Shown here: in pieces, positions 23,801-38,400 of the stretch | How the letters are laid out: every line of letters begins with the position of its first letter | Numbering within the stretch: the stretch's first letter is position 1 | NCBI GenBank assembly: GCA_003586115.2 | Contig: QVOM02000090.1 | Span: forward strand, 14,049,657-14,113,656 | DNA: 64,000 nt | Reading direction: 5' to 3' | From: Salvator merianae | Lineage: Eukaryota; Chordata; Lepidosauria; Squamata; Teiidae | Made by a program: the position numbers and the translations under genes | Notes under the pieces: generated by a model | What the model saw: only the letters and a program-made list of their open reading frames with translations | The model's database searches: none | Told to the model about the DNA's origin: nothing

Positions 23801-26361
23801 TAGGCAACGCTCATGTTTAGATTGCTGGGTTTTAGTTGAACATCCCAGCTTAAGTGCATCACGTTGAACCACTTGGACAGAGGTTCAGGGATGGCAACCA
23901 AACAGGCTCACAGTTGTGCTGTACCTGCTCCTAATGTTTTAGTTTATGGTAGCCTGACTGAGAGACAGGCACACCTGGAGCCAAACCGAGGAGCCTGTGG
24001 GGGCCAACAGGTTTTTGTGGTGGCCTGGGGGAAGCAGGTGCGGCTTGAAAGGTGTGTGTCAGATGACTGCCCTGAACTAGGGATGTGCACAAAAAAAATT
24101 CGTTTTCAATTCGTTTTTGAATGAAAATCTGTATTTTTGCTCCGTCAGCGAATTTCATTGTTGAAAAATGCATTTTTTGTATTCATTTTCACGTTTTCCC
24201 AATGTTTTCCCATTGAAAATGCCATTGAAAATGCTATTTTCGTGGTTTAAATATAGCCAAAACTGCAAAAATTCATCAAATTACGTTTTCACAAAAGAAT
24301 AGGCTTTTTCTTTTTCGATCGAAAACTGCAAATGCAAAAAAAGACATTTTCGATGCAAAAATTTGAGAAAATGAAATTTCATACAATTTTTTTAATGTGA
24401 ATCGAAATTTGCACATTCCTACTGAAGACTGGTTGCTGGGAAATGCGGTGCAGGGCAAGTTGGTTTGCTTAGGTCTTGCTCCTAGGCTTCAGTATGTGAC
24501 TGTTGAGCACTGAGGGAAATGGCTGGTGGACTGGACAGGCAGCTGGTCCTATCCAAAAGGACAGTCTACTGCAAAGACAGTCTACTGTGTTAGGAAAGGG
24601 AGCTGTAAGAAAGCACCCTAATGCTTGCACGCTGGTCCACCGTGCACGAAAGTGTCTCAGGCTGTGCTTTTCTCACAGCTAGCAACTAAGATTCCTTGGA
24701 GGAAACAGGATTCCAAGGTCAGGGTTAAGGTCCCCGGAGCAGTAGATCAGCAATGGGTACAGTGTTGGTGTTCACTGTATTGCAACAGGCAAGGACCAGC
24801 CTTCCCCCTTCCTCTCAATTTCCAGCCAAGCCTGGCTCTTGCTAGGGGCTTGTGCCTTTCCATTCGGTCCAGTGGGGGCTTGGGGAGGAAGGACATCTCT
24901 GCTGGGTGGTTTGCTTCCCTACTCAGAATTAAGGAAGCTCTTTAGGGATGGCTTTGTGTCCCTTTGTGTGAAGACCAGCCATTGAGAGGCGAGTGCCGTG
25001 CCTGTCTTATGTCTTCTTCTCTGTCTTTCTCCTCCCAGATGGAGTCTGGCCAGCGCACCAGTGCGGAACCCTCCTCCTCCTCTCCCATCAGTTCCCAGCC
25101 GGTCTCCCCCCGAGGCAACAGCACGGGGCTGCTCTCCGCAGCCCCCAACCAGTTCGGCTCCGACGGGACGGGACGGTACCAGCCAGAGGGGTCCATCAGC
25201 ACTCCATACGCGGGAGGCATCATGGCAGGCAGCAGTCGGCCCGACCTGCTCTTTGACCCGCTCAATGTCCGGTCGCAGCCTGATGGTTCTCGCCAGAAGG
25301 GGCCCGAGGAGCGTGCGGTGGGCAGGGCGAACCAGCCCCTTTCCCTGGAAATCAGCAGAGTGCAGCCAGAGGGCTCTGGTGGGGTCCAGGCCTTCAACCC
25401 ACCAAGCCTGCGCTCTCCAGTAGAACTGCGGCCCTTGTCCCCGGCGTCCGGCACCTCCTCCTCCCTGTCCGATAAGCCTTCTGCCATGAAGCTCAGCCAG
25501 TCCCCCAGCCGGAGCATGCTCCCAGAACTGTGTGCCTTGGATCCAGTGACCTCGGGCATCTTGGCCACCGTGGAACGGAAGGAGTCCCTCCCCAAGGCCG
25601 AATCCAGTGACCACATCTGCCTGAGACGCTCCTCCTCATCACACCGCTCCGTGTCACTCCCCAAAGCCGTCTCCAGCGAGTACATCTCCGGGGGCGGCAG
25701 GGTGGGCCCTTCCAAGTCCTCCATGCTCTCCAAGGCCGAATCGGAAGAGCACATCTCCCTCGTGCGGATCCGGCAGTCGCCCAAATCCCAGGACCTCTCC
25801 TCCTGCAATATCAATGCCAAAGAAAGCACCCTGGCACGATTAGGCATGCTCCAGTCCAAACAAGAGAACGAATTCCGGTGAGCAGGTCACACGATTTGTG
25901 GAGCACAGGGGTTCAGGTTCTGGGTGCAAGGACTGGGGTCTGGGGGGGGGGCGATGAGGAGAGAGCTGTGTTGGTTTGAATCACATGAGATCAGCAGTGC
26001 AGTCACCATCACAAACTTGGACCAAGGTTCTGAGTCAGTTTCTTCTACTCAGCTTCTTCCAGGAAGCCAAAGATGGTGGCAGCAAGGAAGGGAATCCATG
26101 TGCTTGATGGGTAGGCAGAGATGCTGGGAAGACTTGTGTGGTCCAGCGTCGTCCCCACCCGTCTCTTAATGGAATCCATGACCCACTTTCTGAGCCTGTC
26201 CCCATCTGAGCTAAATTGTCAAGTAGTCTCCCAGAAACAGTAAAGATCTCCTGGTCCCAATGGTTGGATAAATGATGGATGCGTGGATGGATGCATGGAT
26301 ATAGGGATGAATAGATGGGTGGATGGTTGGCTGGCTGGATAAATGGATAGATGGATGGATG

Positions 26362-26424
<63 letters not shown>

Positions 26425-29400
26425 CTAGCAAAGGCAGACCTTAGAGATGGTCACTTGGAGCAAAACAAGCCTTTCCCAGAGGCACAGAGGGTCTTCTCCA
26501 GGGGCAGCTGGTCAGCTCTGCTTCAGGCAAAGACACTTCTGAGCATCTTGGCAGAGAATTTTTGGAGTCCTGAGATCTCTCCCCTAGCGGGTGCAGAGGC
26601 CCCTTCCAGCCTTGTGCTTACAGTGAGTCTTCTCAGGTTCCTGAAGCCACCTGGCTGCTTTCTCTGGGTGCAGTTTAATTGTGCTAATGCGCTGGGATTT
26701 ATTGCCTTCAGTGCTCTACTAGTGAGCACACTTCAGGGGCAGCTGCCAGGCGTTACAAGTTCAAGCCAGTTAATGGTATTAATCCGTGGTGCCTACTGGC
26801 CCGTGTTGAATGCCCAGAGTTTACAAGAGGGAGCCCTGGCAAGAGCACCCGGGCTCCTCTGATGCTCGGCGTGTTGCTGGATCTGTTTGCCGTGCGTTTT
26901 GGGACAGAGGGCCCCAACCTCCATTTCTCTGCCTTACCGTATTTATTGGGGATCGAAAGTGTGCCTTTCCGTGATGCCGGCTCTCTGTCCTCGCAGAATC
27001 ACTGTGGTAACCTGGAACGTGGGCACGGCCATGCCTCCAGGTGATGTGACGTCCCTCCTGCATCTCAACGCGGGCAACTCCAATGACACAGATATGATCG
27101 CAATTGGGTAAGACAAAGAGCCAAAGTGGGGAAACAAAAAGTAGCAGAAAAATATAGAACACAATCACAGTTGTCCGTTCCCTAACAGATTCATACAGCA
27201 CGAGTTTGCTGTTTAACGATTATTGCAATGAGACTTCTCCGATCTAACCCAATTTTGGATGGTAGGGACTTGCTCTTGCGCACTCAGTCAAATAGGACTT
27301 CCCTCATTTATTTGAGATCCTGGAAACTTGTGAAAGCATCATTTGCCCCCCGCAGTGCTGTTGGCTTAAACTGGTTGATAGGATCTTCCTTGGCAGTGCC
27401 ACTGGTGTCTGTATGGTTTACCTAACACTTAATCCTCCATAGATAGCAAAAACATACACAACACAATTGTATGTAACACCGCAGAAGAGAACACCATACT
27501 AGGCCAACATCCATCTATTGAGCCATATAGCTTAAAAAAGTATTTCCTCCTGTCTACTGTTTTTATCCTGAATAGGGATCAACTTATTGCTTCTTTTTAG
27601 TCTTCAGTTCATTTTCTCTCTTCCTTCAAGGCATTTAAGACGACTCCCAAGCTCTTCTTTTGAGGCAGCTCCAGCTCTGCTTAGCTGCAGTGAGGAGAGA
27701 CTTTGGAAGCGTTTAGAACGCATTCCCCCCATCCACTGTATGCTGCTTATCAAAGGCGACTAGGAGAGTATTAAAAGATTGGCTGGTAGTATTTCTGGAC
27801 GGCAGCCTTTCCTTCAATCTCCCTTAATGCAATCCCTCTCTGGACCACAGGTTGCTCCTAGTTGCATTCATCTCAGCTGTCAGGCCAAATATTGCCAAAG
27901 TATTTGAGGAAAAAAAGAGTGAATTTCTGCAGAAAAGATGGAAAGCGCAGACTATGTAGCAAAAGTGTGAGGTGATACAGCAGGGAGATCTCCTTTTTTA
28001 AGTGTATGTCTTCAAGGAAGCTCCGGGACCCCAGACTTCCTGAAGCTGCCAGGCCCACTGGACTGATAGACTGCAGCCTGCTTCCTGGGTTCTCAAATCT
28101 GGGGAAGTGCCAGCGGTAAACTAAAAGAGAGACTCTAACAGCATCCTTTTTTTATGCTGCTCTGTGGCTGGGAGGGCTGTGAAGGACTCATCCCAGAGGA
28201 GAGTCGAGTCAAAAAGGTGCCCTTAGACTGCCCCTTTCCTCTCCTTTTCCATTATTTCAAGATATTTACAATCAGTCAGTCATCCATTTGCTCCCAGTTT
28301 CTATTTTCCAGTTTTTGGAACACATGCAACCTATGCTGGGCTCTCCAGTGATGATCGAAACAGCTTTAAACCCCCCTTTGAACTTTTACTGTTTAACCTA
28401 ATCCATAGCTTTAGAAGCAGGCAGAACATTTACTATTCTGTGATAATCTAGCTACCCTGAGAAGCAAATGGTCCTGATTTTTTCCCTCTTAAGGGCTAAC
28501 ATAGCTGTAGAGAGTGAGGATGCCAGATCCCTCGGTATTTGTGAGCAGAGCCTCGAAGACGAAAGGGCCAGCTCTACTGAGGATAGGCAAGAGACAAAGA
28601 AGAAATAATATGATTAAGTTTCAACCCAGGTACAAAGGTGACTGGTTCTTAGGGAGGCTGAGAGAGAAGGGAAAGCCATGAAATACTGGAACAACCCCCC
28701 CTGCCTAAACTGCAGGCTTATACAAGAAGACTTGCTTATCAGCCCCCGAGGTTTCTTTACCCTCTCTAATCTAAAAGCTCACTCCACAAACACACCGGCT
28801 TGATACAATGCAAGTTTCGAGGCATGGGAGATAATGGCCTAGCTTGGGGCTTATGACATTTAAGTCTCTTTCCTTGCAGACCTTGAAAGCCAGCTGAGCT
28901 CTTGGGACAAATGTTCCTTTTTAGATTGCTGAAGCCAAGTCAGGACCTGAGCCTGACCACGAAATTTGCAGGCAAGCAAGCAAACGAAAGCAGAGCAACC
29001 CTCTAGATTAACCTGTGCCTGTGTACGGCGTCCGTCACGCGAAGGCAAATCCTGGTGTTGGGTCTGAGCAGCAGCCAAAGCTTAAAATCATCCGCTTCCT
29101 GGGATCCTGAGCAGAATTGGGGAAATTAATATTTTTGGACTGCCGTTCCCATGAGCTTTAACAAAAGCAGCCTTTGGATTGCTGGAAACATAGTCCTAAA
29201 AAGGGAATTTTCCAAATCCGTGATCTTGACAGCAGTGGCTTGCCAGGGGCAGAATAGGTGGAAAGCCCTCCCCAACCGTGTTCTATTTCATGGGTGTTTG
29301 TGGGTTTTTTTGATGTTTCTGCAGTTCCATGAGAATGTCAGAAAAGAATCTCATTTGCTGGCACTGTGGGAATATTAAAAAAGGGCCTGTGAACCTGTGT

Positions 29401-32400
29401 ATGGCAGGGGAGCTGGGAGGAGGAGTTTCCTCCTGCATTCCTCTTTTTTCGCTGGCATTTAGCATGCAAAGTCCTGCACTCAAAATATTGCAGGGTTTGG
29501 TCTGGCCTTCTCTCGACAGGGCTGCATTCGTAAGGTTTCCTTTTCACTCCCAAAGTTCTGAGAAACTGGCAACAGAAGGAGAGCCAGTGGGCGTGATACT
29601 GGTGTCTGCTACACCTGTGAAGCATTGCACACCCATGGTACCTCGTGCCATTGAGCCTGGGGATTCCTGCCTGCCTTTGCCACGTTGTGCCCATCTGTGA
29701 GAATTTTAGGCCAAACATTTGGATGGCCCCCAAGTTGGCCATACTGCAGTGCCAAGGCTTATTCTGAACTCCGGCTTGTCTGTGATGAGTATGTGTGCAA
29801 AATTATGCCATTTCTGGACAGTGGTGTTGTCCGTCTCACTTGTTTTTAATCCCTGCAGCCGAGCCAAAGATGGCATTGACCTGGTTTTTGCAGGGATTTT
29901 TCCCTGTGGAGAAATACATCTACAATTTTGCTCAGCTGGGGTACAAAATGACCCCTCCTTCTGTGCTGAGGAGGGCTAATCTCTCCCCCCACCTCAATAA
30001 TCTTTAATCAGGGCGGCAAAAACTGTCTTTGGCAATGAATCTCGCTTTTATCGGGTAATGGGCTGTAATGTGTAGTTGTCGGTGGCGAAGAATTTTAACC
30101 CCTTCTGGTGGGGTGAGGGCTGAACTGGATTTTTATGAGCATGCTTCTGGATCCCACCCATCAAAGGGAGTGGGGAGCAGGCTATTTTTTCCAAGCACCC
30201 AAAAGGCAGGTGATTTTCCTTTTGCTTTGTAGGCTCCAGGAAGTGAACTCCATGATTAACAAGCGGTTAAAGGATGCCCTTTTCACCGACCAGTGGAGTG
30301 AGCTTTTCATGGAGGTGCTGAGCCCCTTCAATTTTGTACTGGTAAGCACTAAGGGATATCCATCAGAAAACAGTAAATGGGCCTAGAAGGAGGGAGGGTG
30401 CTAAAAATTTGGTGGGGGGCAAGCTGTTGGTAATTCTGATCTTCAACATGGGAGCATTTTGTGGGGAAGGAAGATCATTGTGGTCCAAATCCAGCATGTT
30501 CTTAAGGAGGATGGCCCCACTGATGTTGACCAGGAACAGCTTATAGAAAGCCTTCTTTGTACAAGCCGTAGCCAAGCAGTGGAGAGACAGTGTTGTACAA
30601 CAGCCACCCATCCTACACAGTCTAAGTAAAAGGCTTTGAAATCCTTTGAGGATGGGGTGGCGGTGTTGCCTCACCTGTCTTTCACGGTCCTAGGTGAGCA
30701 CGGTGCGAATGCAAGGCGTCATTCTGGTGGTCTTCGCCAAATACTATCACCTGCCCTTCCTGCAGGACATCCAGACCGACTGCACCCGGACGGGGCTAGG
30801 CGGATACTGGGTGAGTTCTTATGCACATACGAGGCGCTGTCAAGGCACTTTGCTCTGTCTGATGCTGGTGGTCACACAGATTTGCTTTCCCGCCGCTGCA
30901 GGGCAATAAAGGCGGCGTGAGCATCCGTCTGTCCATCTTCGGGCACATGGTTTGCTTCTTGAACTGCCACCTCCCGGCGCACATGGAGAAGGCCGAGCAG
31001 CGGAAAGAGGACTTCACCACCATCTTGCAGATGCAGCAGTTTGAGGGCCCATCGGCCAGCGGCATCCTGGACCACGAGTAAGTGCGCTTTCCCAGGGCCG
31101 CCTAGCGTGGGAAAAGGTGGTGGAGTGATGCACACTATAGGGAGAGCTCCCTCCGAGTCTTTAGCACTGGCCAGGAGAAAATAGGGGGCGCAGGAGGCAG
31201 AAGAGACCCCCATTCCCACAGCCGAGGTCTGAGGTGGCTTTGTGGATGTTGTGTCTTTATCGGCGAACAAGGCTCTAAGATAAAATGCCGCAGAAGGGAA
31301 AGGAGACGTTGAGTTCAGCTCCATCTCTGGTGGCCCTGTGGAGAAATTGATGCAAAGATACCGAAGGAATTTGCATTCGCCGGAGACTGAACCTGTGACT
31401 TCCGACGTGCAAGGCTGAGACTCTACCTCTGAGCTGCTGCATGTACTCCCCTACGGCCCAGTGCACAAATAAGGTTCCCCAGTGCACAGCGTGGAAGCAG
31501 GGGCTGCCGGCTAATCAGCCAGACTAAGCCCCCAAAAGCCAAATGTGTCTGATCAGGGCGCTGGGACACGCAGGGCAAGATCCCAGATCTGTTCGGACAC
31601 GGTTTCGGCCAGGGCATCTTTTCTGGTGTTTAAAAGAGAGAGAGAGATGTATGGAAAGGGTGTCGCTGCTAAGCAGATTCTCCCTGCTCACCCCACCCTC
31701 TCTTCCTGCCCTCCGGTTTCGGCAGGTGCCCAGCAGGTGTGAAGGTCTGCGTAGGTCCGCACAGACCTGCCCACCAGCCGTGCCGTTTGACCCTTCCAGC
31801 CGGCCGATCTCCAGCGGAGCTGAGCTGCTCTGCCAGGCACCTGATCTGTCCGGCAGTGAAAGAGTCTGGAAGGCAGCCAGGAAGGCTGCTGGCTCTGTGC
31901 TGACCTACATTCCCTCCTGCGGCCGCCCTCCGCCGCGCTTCCGCCTCTGTCTCCCTCCAGCGGGTGCCTCGGCGGAAGGTCCCTCCCTCCCAGCAGTGCC
32001 CAGCTGCATGCAAAGCGGCGGCTCAGGTCACGGGCCAGGGAGCTGACCTTCCCCGGAGGCCTGTCTGCCAGCTTGAGGCCTGCCTGGCCAGGACTGGCGG
32101 AGGTGCCGGATCTTTGGGTCACCCTGAAACGGTTTCCCCTTTTCTCTCTTTGAACTGCTCCTTCGAGAAACCTCCGAAAGTCCAGTTTTCTTTAAAAAAG
32201 AACCTTGCCTGCTTTTCTGGAACCAGCGGCTGCTTTCCAGCAAGGCAACCCGTTTCCCCAGCTGGGATGGAGTGGGCAAAGGCAGCACTCCCTACTCTTT
32301 GAGGAGTCGCCGGGGTGGCACTCTGCGCATGCTCAGAGATGCCGCTCCTGCTAACTCTTCCACGCACAATCTTCAGTCTGTGTGTGAGAGGGGGCTGCTG

Positions 32401-35400
32401 GGGGAGGGGCTGCCCGAAAGCTGAAGCAGAGGGAGAAACTAGAGATGGGGATTAATTTTCTGAAATACAAGAACGGTTGGGTAGTGGAATGAGTTGGCTG
32501 GAGGGCTACCTCTTAGGGGTAGTGTGGCAGATTCCTGCATTGAGCAGGTGGCTGGACTAGGTGACCTTAGAGCCCCCTTTGAATCCGTATGTTCTAAGTC
32601 TGAGCATGTTGCTGATACAAGGCCTGCAGAAACAATTTAGAGATCCGTGTACAAGGAGAAGCTTGCAGCTGCCAATGGCCCCTTGCTGCTTTCATTTTGG
32701 GTGTTCTGCCTCAGCATCCCCCGATCCTCTGTCCAGCAGGGACCCCCGTCCCCACCCATCCCAACAGGCCTGGAGGAAAGTCTCGATCTCAGCCCCTTGG
32801 CTTGTAACCTATAGCGGCTGAGTGCTTTTTTGGGGAACCGTTCTGTTCCTAAGAAGGAACCGAAGGCGAAGCGTGATGTCCGCACTCTCTTGTTTCCCTA
32901 CCAGCATCGTCTTTTGGTTCGGGGATCTCAACTTCCGCATCGACAGCCTGGACATTCGCTTTGTGAAATACGCCATCGACAACAACATCCTTTACCAGCT
33001 CTGGGAAAAGGACCAGGTAGGAGGTTCTGTGCAGATGTAGAGACAAGGACAGGGAGGGAGGAACAGAGCGGCCATAGACGTGCGTTATTTCCAGCAGCTT
33101 TGCTGCAGCTGGAAAAGCTCCAGGAGTGAACTATAGATTAACTTCTCTCAAAGAAGCTTTCCCTGCTTCGAGGCTGCAGAGCTAAAGCTGTGTCCATGCT
33201 TAGCTGCTGCTTAGAAGGGTTTGCCCAGGGATTCATTGACGGACTCTGTTTCCTAAACCCCCATACAGGTGTAGCATATAATGCTTGCTTTGTGGGGCAA
33301 GTTTGGCACCCAAGGTCATTCCTGCCGTTATTGCAGCACATCCTCGGTCCTATTCTCCGGAGTTCCCCTCCCCAAGATGCTGGCACTTTCTTAATATGGT
33401 TGCTCTGGACTGGCCAGCGAAGGCTGTGGATTCTGGCTGGCAACGCGCATGTTAGTGGTCCTCCAATGCACGCAGCATTCGGTCCAGCAGGTAGCAGGGG
33501 AAAGCCAGGAGAACGCGAGGTTCTGGACCAACGGCCTGCTTTTGTTTCCTTAGTTCTCTTGCCCTATTCAGGCACAGCAGGGGCCTCTGGTCTCTTTGCC
33601 AGAAACATTCAGGGGCTGATCCCTTCACTTTGGACCCTTCACGCCAGGCAGAAAGATGGCATGCTCCCAAAACTGCATGCAAGGTCCTGGCAGGTTTCCT
33701 GCCCGCTGAAGCTGCTATCAGCTGAGGAAGCCCTAATGCTGACCTCTGTTTTCTGCAGAAAATAGTCCTGGATGCCAGGCAGGAGGGGCGGCAGCAAAGG
33801 CCTCCGAGGGAGGTAATGGCTAACCAGGCTGGGTCCGGCACTTGAGAGCCGGTGGTGCATGAACGGCACCTGCACCAATGGGAGCTGGAAGCACGTGACG
33901 CTCTCCTGCTGGCCTCCGATCCTTCCTTCTTTGCATCGCGGCTTTCTCTCCCCACCTCCGTGGGAAGGGGAATGCGGCTAGCAAAGGCTGGCGCCTGCAT
34001 GAGCATTCAGGATCCACCTGCTGCTCTTTCTGTAGTTTCTCTGGCAACCCGGAGCTCCGTGAAGGAAGACGAATCGGGTGCAGACCTGAAAGGAAAAATG
34101 CAAAACGAGTGCCATTCCTTACTGATCCGCGAGGTCTCTTGGTCTTTGAGCAGAGTCTACGCTTGATAACTCAGACAGCCGTTAAATAAATAAATGATGG
34201 TGTTTGTCCTCAGTTCCTGCTGCAAGTGCCCTGGGGAAACCGTGGCACGACGGAACTTGTAGTTTTTAAGGGACTTGGCTGTGTTGTGTTTCAGCAGCAA
34301 GCCGCAACAAAGGTGCCACAAAGGCAACCCTGACACTGAGATGTGTCCTCTTGGCCAAGCGGATGAGCTGCAGTCTCCCCGGGCGTCCTATCTGGGTCTG
34401 GTGCAATGTGTCCAAATCACCTGGGGGACCCCCATTCACCTGCAGGACCCCCACTCACCTGCAGCCAAGCCTGCTGTCATGCATTGACTTCTGTTTTGAT
34501 TCCCTCTGCAAGTGGCAGAAGCATAGGTGATCTTGAGGAACCCTTGTGACCTCAGCCTCTGCTTCTCCTCCCTCTCTTGTGCAGCTGAACATCGCTAAGA
34601 CCACCTGGCCAATCCTGAAAGGCTTCCAAGAGGGACCCCTGAATTTCCCTCCAACCTTCAAGTTTGATGTGGGAACCAACATGTACGACACCAGGTAGGA
34701 TATAAAGGACTGGATTGCAAAGTGGGGGCAGCATTATTCCAAGATTGGGAGGAGAGAAACTGGCCGCTGCTAGCAACCCCCACAATTGTGTGTCATCGCA
34801 CTTTCATTTACAGTAGCCTTTTTCATGTATTTTATAGGGTTTGGGTGTCCACATCCCACGTGTTTCATGGATGTGCAAGTTAGCTCCCAAGCAGGAGCTT
34901 GACATTTCCGAGTTGTGGCACTGCATACTTTGGTTAATTTCAGGTTGTGCCCAACTGTTTCTGGCAATTCTGAATCAGAGATGTCTGAAAGTCAGTTTGG
35001 CAGTGTCTCCTGTTTGGCAGTGTCTCCTGTGGTCTTGAGTAGCATCAGAAGCAGGCTACTTATTTCTTTCTTTCATTCTTTCCTCTTCTGTGGTTTTCAG
35101 GCACAAGTTCCCCTAACAGACCACAGTAGGACCACAAAACTGTTTGGAGGGTCAGCGCGCGTCCTTTGAAAATCTTTTTGCTTTCTTGCCTCCCAGTGCC
35201 AAGAAGCGGAAGCCGGCTTGGACAGACCGCATCCTTTGGAAGATTAAGAATTCTGGTACCCCGCCCCATCCTGGGAGGCCCTCCGGCATCCTCGCCGTGG
35301 ACCAGCTTTGCTACTGCAGCCACATGGAGTACACAGTCAGCGACCACAAGCCCGTGGTGTCCATCTTTTCTGTACAGGTGGGTCTGGAGGCCAACAGGAG

Positions 35401-38400
35401 GTGATCCTGTGAGCCTCCCCCGCAGGGGTTAGGGAAGCCCCAGCCACGGAACGCCTGCAATCTTCTCCTCCGCTCTGATCTTTTCTCTGGCAGTTTGCCT
35501 CGAGGGCCGACATACCCCTGGTGGAGCTTCAAGTGGCCGACGAGTGGACGAAGCCTGAGCAAGCGGTGGTCTGGTACAAGATCTCTTTGGCTTATCACCG
35601 CAGCTCATGGGACTGGATCGCCCTGTACCGGGTAAGAGGTGACGGCAAGGGGGCACCACCCTGCCCCACCTGGATCTCCAGAGCTTGCGCCTGCTCCCCT
35701 TTCCTCTTCCGCACATGTTTCGGTTCAGAGTTGGTGCATGGCTGCACAGCCAACCATCTCCAGTGGGGCTGCCTGGCTTTGAATGAAACGGCAGCCTTGC
35801 ACCGTTTCGTTGGCTCTTAGCTCCACTTCTGTTTAGCTGCCAGCAGCCACAGTCCATTGGGCCTGGCCCTCCGCTGGTGCCACATGGGGAGAGCATGGTG
35901 GTTCTGTGGGAACAGCGCCGTTATTGCCAGGGGGTGAATTGGCGGAAGCAGAGAGAAGCCTAAGACAGATGACTTCCAGGCCCTCAGCAGTCACAATGGT
36001 TCGGTTCCGCCCAGCTGCTATGAATTCTAAATTTCGTAAATATCAAAGAGGCAAGAAAACTATGTTTTCTGACACAGCCAGCAAGGGAAAAAAGACCTTA
36101 GAACATTGCTGTTTTCTGGCCCCAAACCTGTTAATGTGTGTGTTTGATTAATATGTGCGTTTGATTCTATTTTGACTCCCATATAGTGAAAGAAGGTCAA
36201 CGGCCTGTCTTTAAAAATGCATGGTTTTTAAAACTGCAGCTTATGAAACTGCACCTTTCTCCCTCTCTCTGCACCCAGAGGAGTGTGCTAAGGCAAAGCT
36301 GACAATTATAATTCCACAACCCCCAGCCAGTCTGGTCAAAGCTAAGGGATAATGGAAGCTGTAATTAGAGCAACGCCTGGAGCATCAGATCTGATTCGTG
36401 AGCCGTGCAGTCTTGCCCTGATTTGCAGCAAATCTCAGCTCTGTTTCGACCCTAGGAAGCTTCCTCTGCGAAAGCCGATGTGCCTGGGAACCAAAGTTCC
36501 ATACGAAACCCCAGGAGCAGGAATCATTTTCATTGCGCCATAATGATTTGGAATAGATGGCGTCCGGAACGCAAATGAACCTGCTGCTTTCCATGCTTGG
36601 CTATTGCGTCTTTTGGACGACAACAGGAAAGGACAGAAGCCTAAAGAAACTAAAGGAGAGCAGGGAGACCCTGTGTGTGTGTGTGTGCGTGTGTGCGTGT
36701 GTGTGTGTGCATGCGCGCGCGCGCATAATAAACATTTTGGGAAGCCATCAAAGCAGCTCCTAATTAACCTAAGTGTTTCTTCGGCTAAAAACTTGTTTTT
36801 CGCTTTGACAGCTAAAGGTAATGACTCCCAAGTGGTTTGTCGCATTGATAACTTTTGCTTTCCAATTTTCTGATACAATTATTTTAACTGTTGTGGAAGC
36901 CCAAAGTCATCTTTCCCTGGAATAAAGTCAAGAAGATGATACATATTATGAACAGCATGCAAACAGAAGCCCGGATGAATAACAATAATTACATGCCTCA
37001 TGCTAGCAAGCATTCAGAGCTCTGGGTGGGCTGGGTGGGCATTATTTTCTTACAAGCTTTCCGAGAGCTTCTGTAAGTATTGTCCCCTTAGTTCAGATGG
37101 CAAGGGGAAACCAAGAGAAAGCAATGACACACACACACACACACATCCCCCAGCAGATAAGAAATCTGTCCAGGGATTTCTCAGTTACTGGCAGCAACTC
37201 TGTTCTGCTCTGCTCTGTCAGCTCCCAGAAGAAACAACCTGCTTTGATCTTGAGGGTTTATTTTCTTTTTTTTTCTAGACACTGATTGAACTCTAGGCTC
37301 CTAGCTGCAGAAAATGTAAGACTAGATCCCCCAAGTGTTGCAAACTTTCATTTAAACATAGTTGGCTTTTCTCTCCAGACAATCAGTTACTAACTTTAGC
37401 AAGCAGCTATGATACCCCCGTGACACCATCTTGCCCGGTCATGGGCTGCCCTGTTGGGTACGAAAGGGAGGCAGGAGTGACTGGCCAGTGGTCAGAATAC
37501 TGGACATCCTCTGACCCTCCCTCGCCATTTCTCTCCCCAGGTGGGATTCCGCCACTGCAAGGATTATGTGGCTTATGTGTGGGCAAAGCAGGAGGACACG
37601 GAGAGCAACGTTTACCAGGTATGGGGAATTGAAAGTTAAAGAGGGTCTAGAGAAAAGGATGGTCTTGTGTGGTTAAAAATGTGGTCTGTGCATCCCATAA
37701 AGAAATAAAAAGATTGTTCATAGTTGTATGGTTCATGGTGTTCCTCCATGATGGGTGCAGAAGGACCTCTAGTCGTAATTGTTATTTCCGCAGACTGCAG
37801 TGGGTCTGAAGCTGCGGTCCTCCAGATGTTTCTAAGCAACAGCATGCCACTCCCAGCACACCATGACAGCCCAGAACTACAGCTCCCAGCATTCCTCTTC
37901 CACTGAGGCTGTAGGGAATTATGGGAGTCATTGTTTAGCAACAGCTGGAGGATCACAGTTTGAGAGCCACTGCAGTACTGTACCATAGCTCTGTTCCTCC
38001 AGGAGGGAAGGGTTTGTTCTTAAACTGATTTGTTTTGGGGGACCTGGGCCCCTCTGTGCAGTTTTCTTGGCAGCAATGTAGAAGTGGTTTGCCATTGCCT
38101 ACTTCCAAGCAGAAGCTGGGGATCAAACTGGCAACCCTCTGCTTTCCAGGCAATTTGCTCTACCACTGAGCTACAGCCCCTCCCTCTTAAACTGATGGTG
38201 GATGGGAAATGTCTATATGTCCTCAGCGACCACTTATGTGACCTCTGGGGTCATCCCTTTGGTTCTAAACAGTGTGGCAGAACATCGATCACCCAGATCC
38301 ACATTCAGCGCTTTTTGCAGGCCCCAAACACCCTAACTTTGCCTTCTGTCTGTCCCCTTTCAAACTTTCAGTTAATGTTTCCAGAGGAATCTCTCCCCAA

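Noticed and set aside
24942..25859. A 305-codon minus-strand frame opposite INPP5J exon 2.
   Set aside because: It is the antisense shadow of the Ser/Pro-rich exon, which is itself supported by splice sites and phase.
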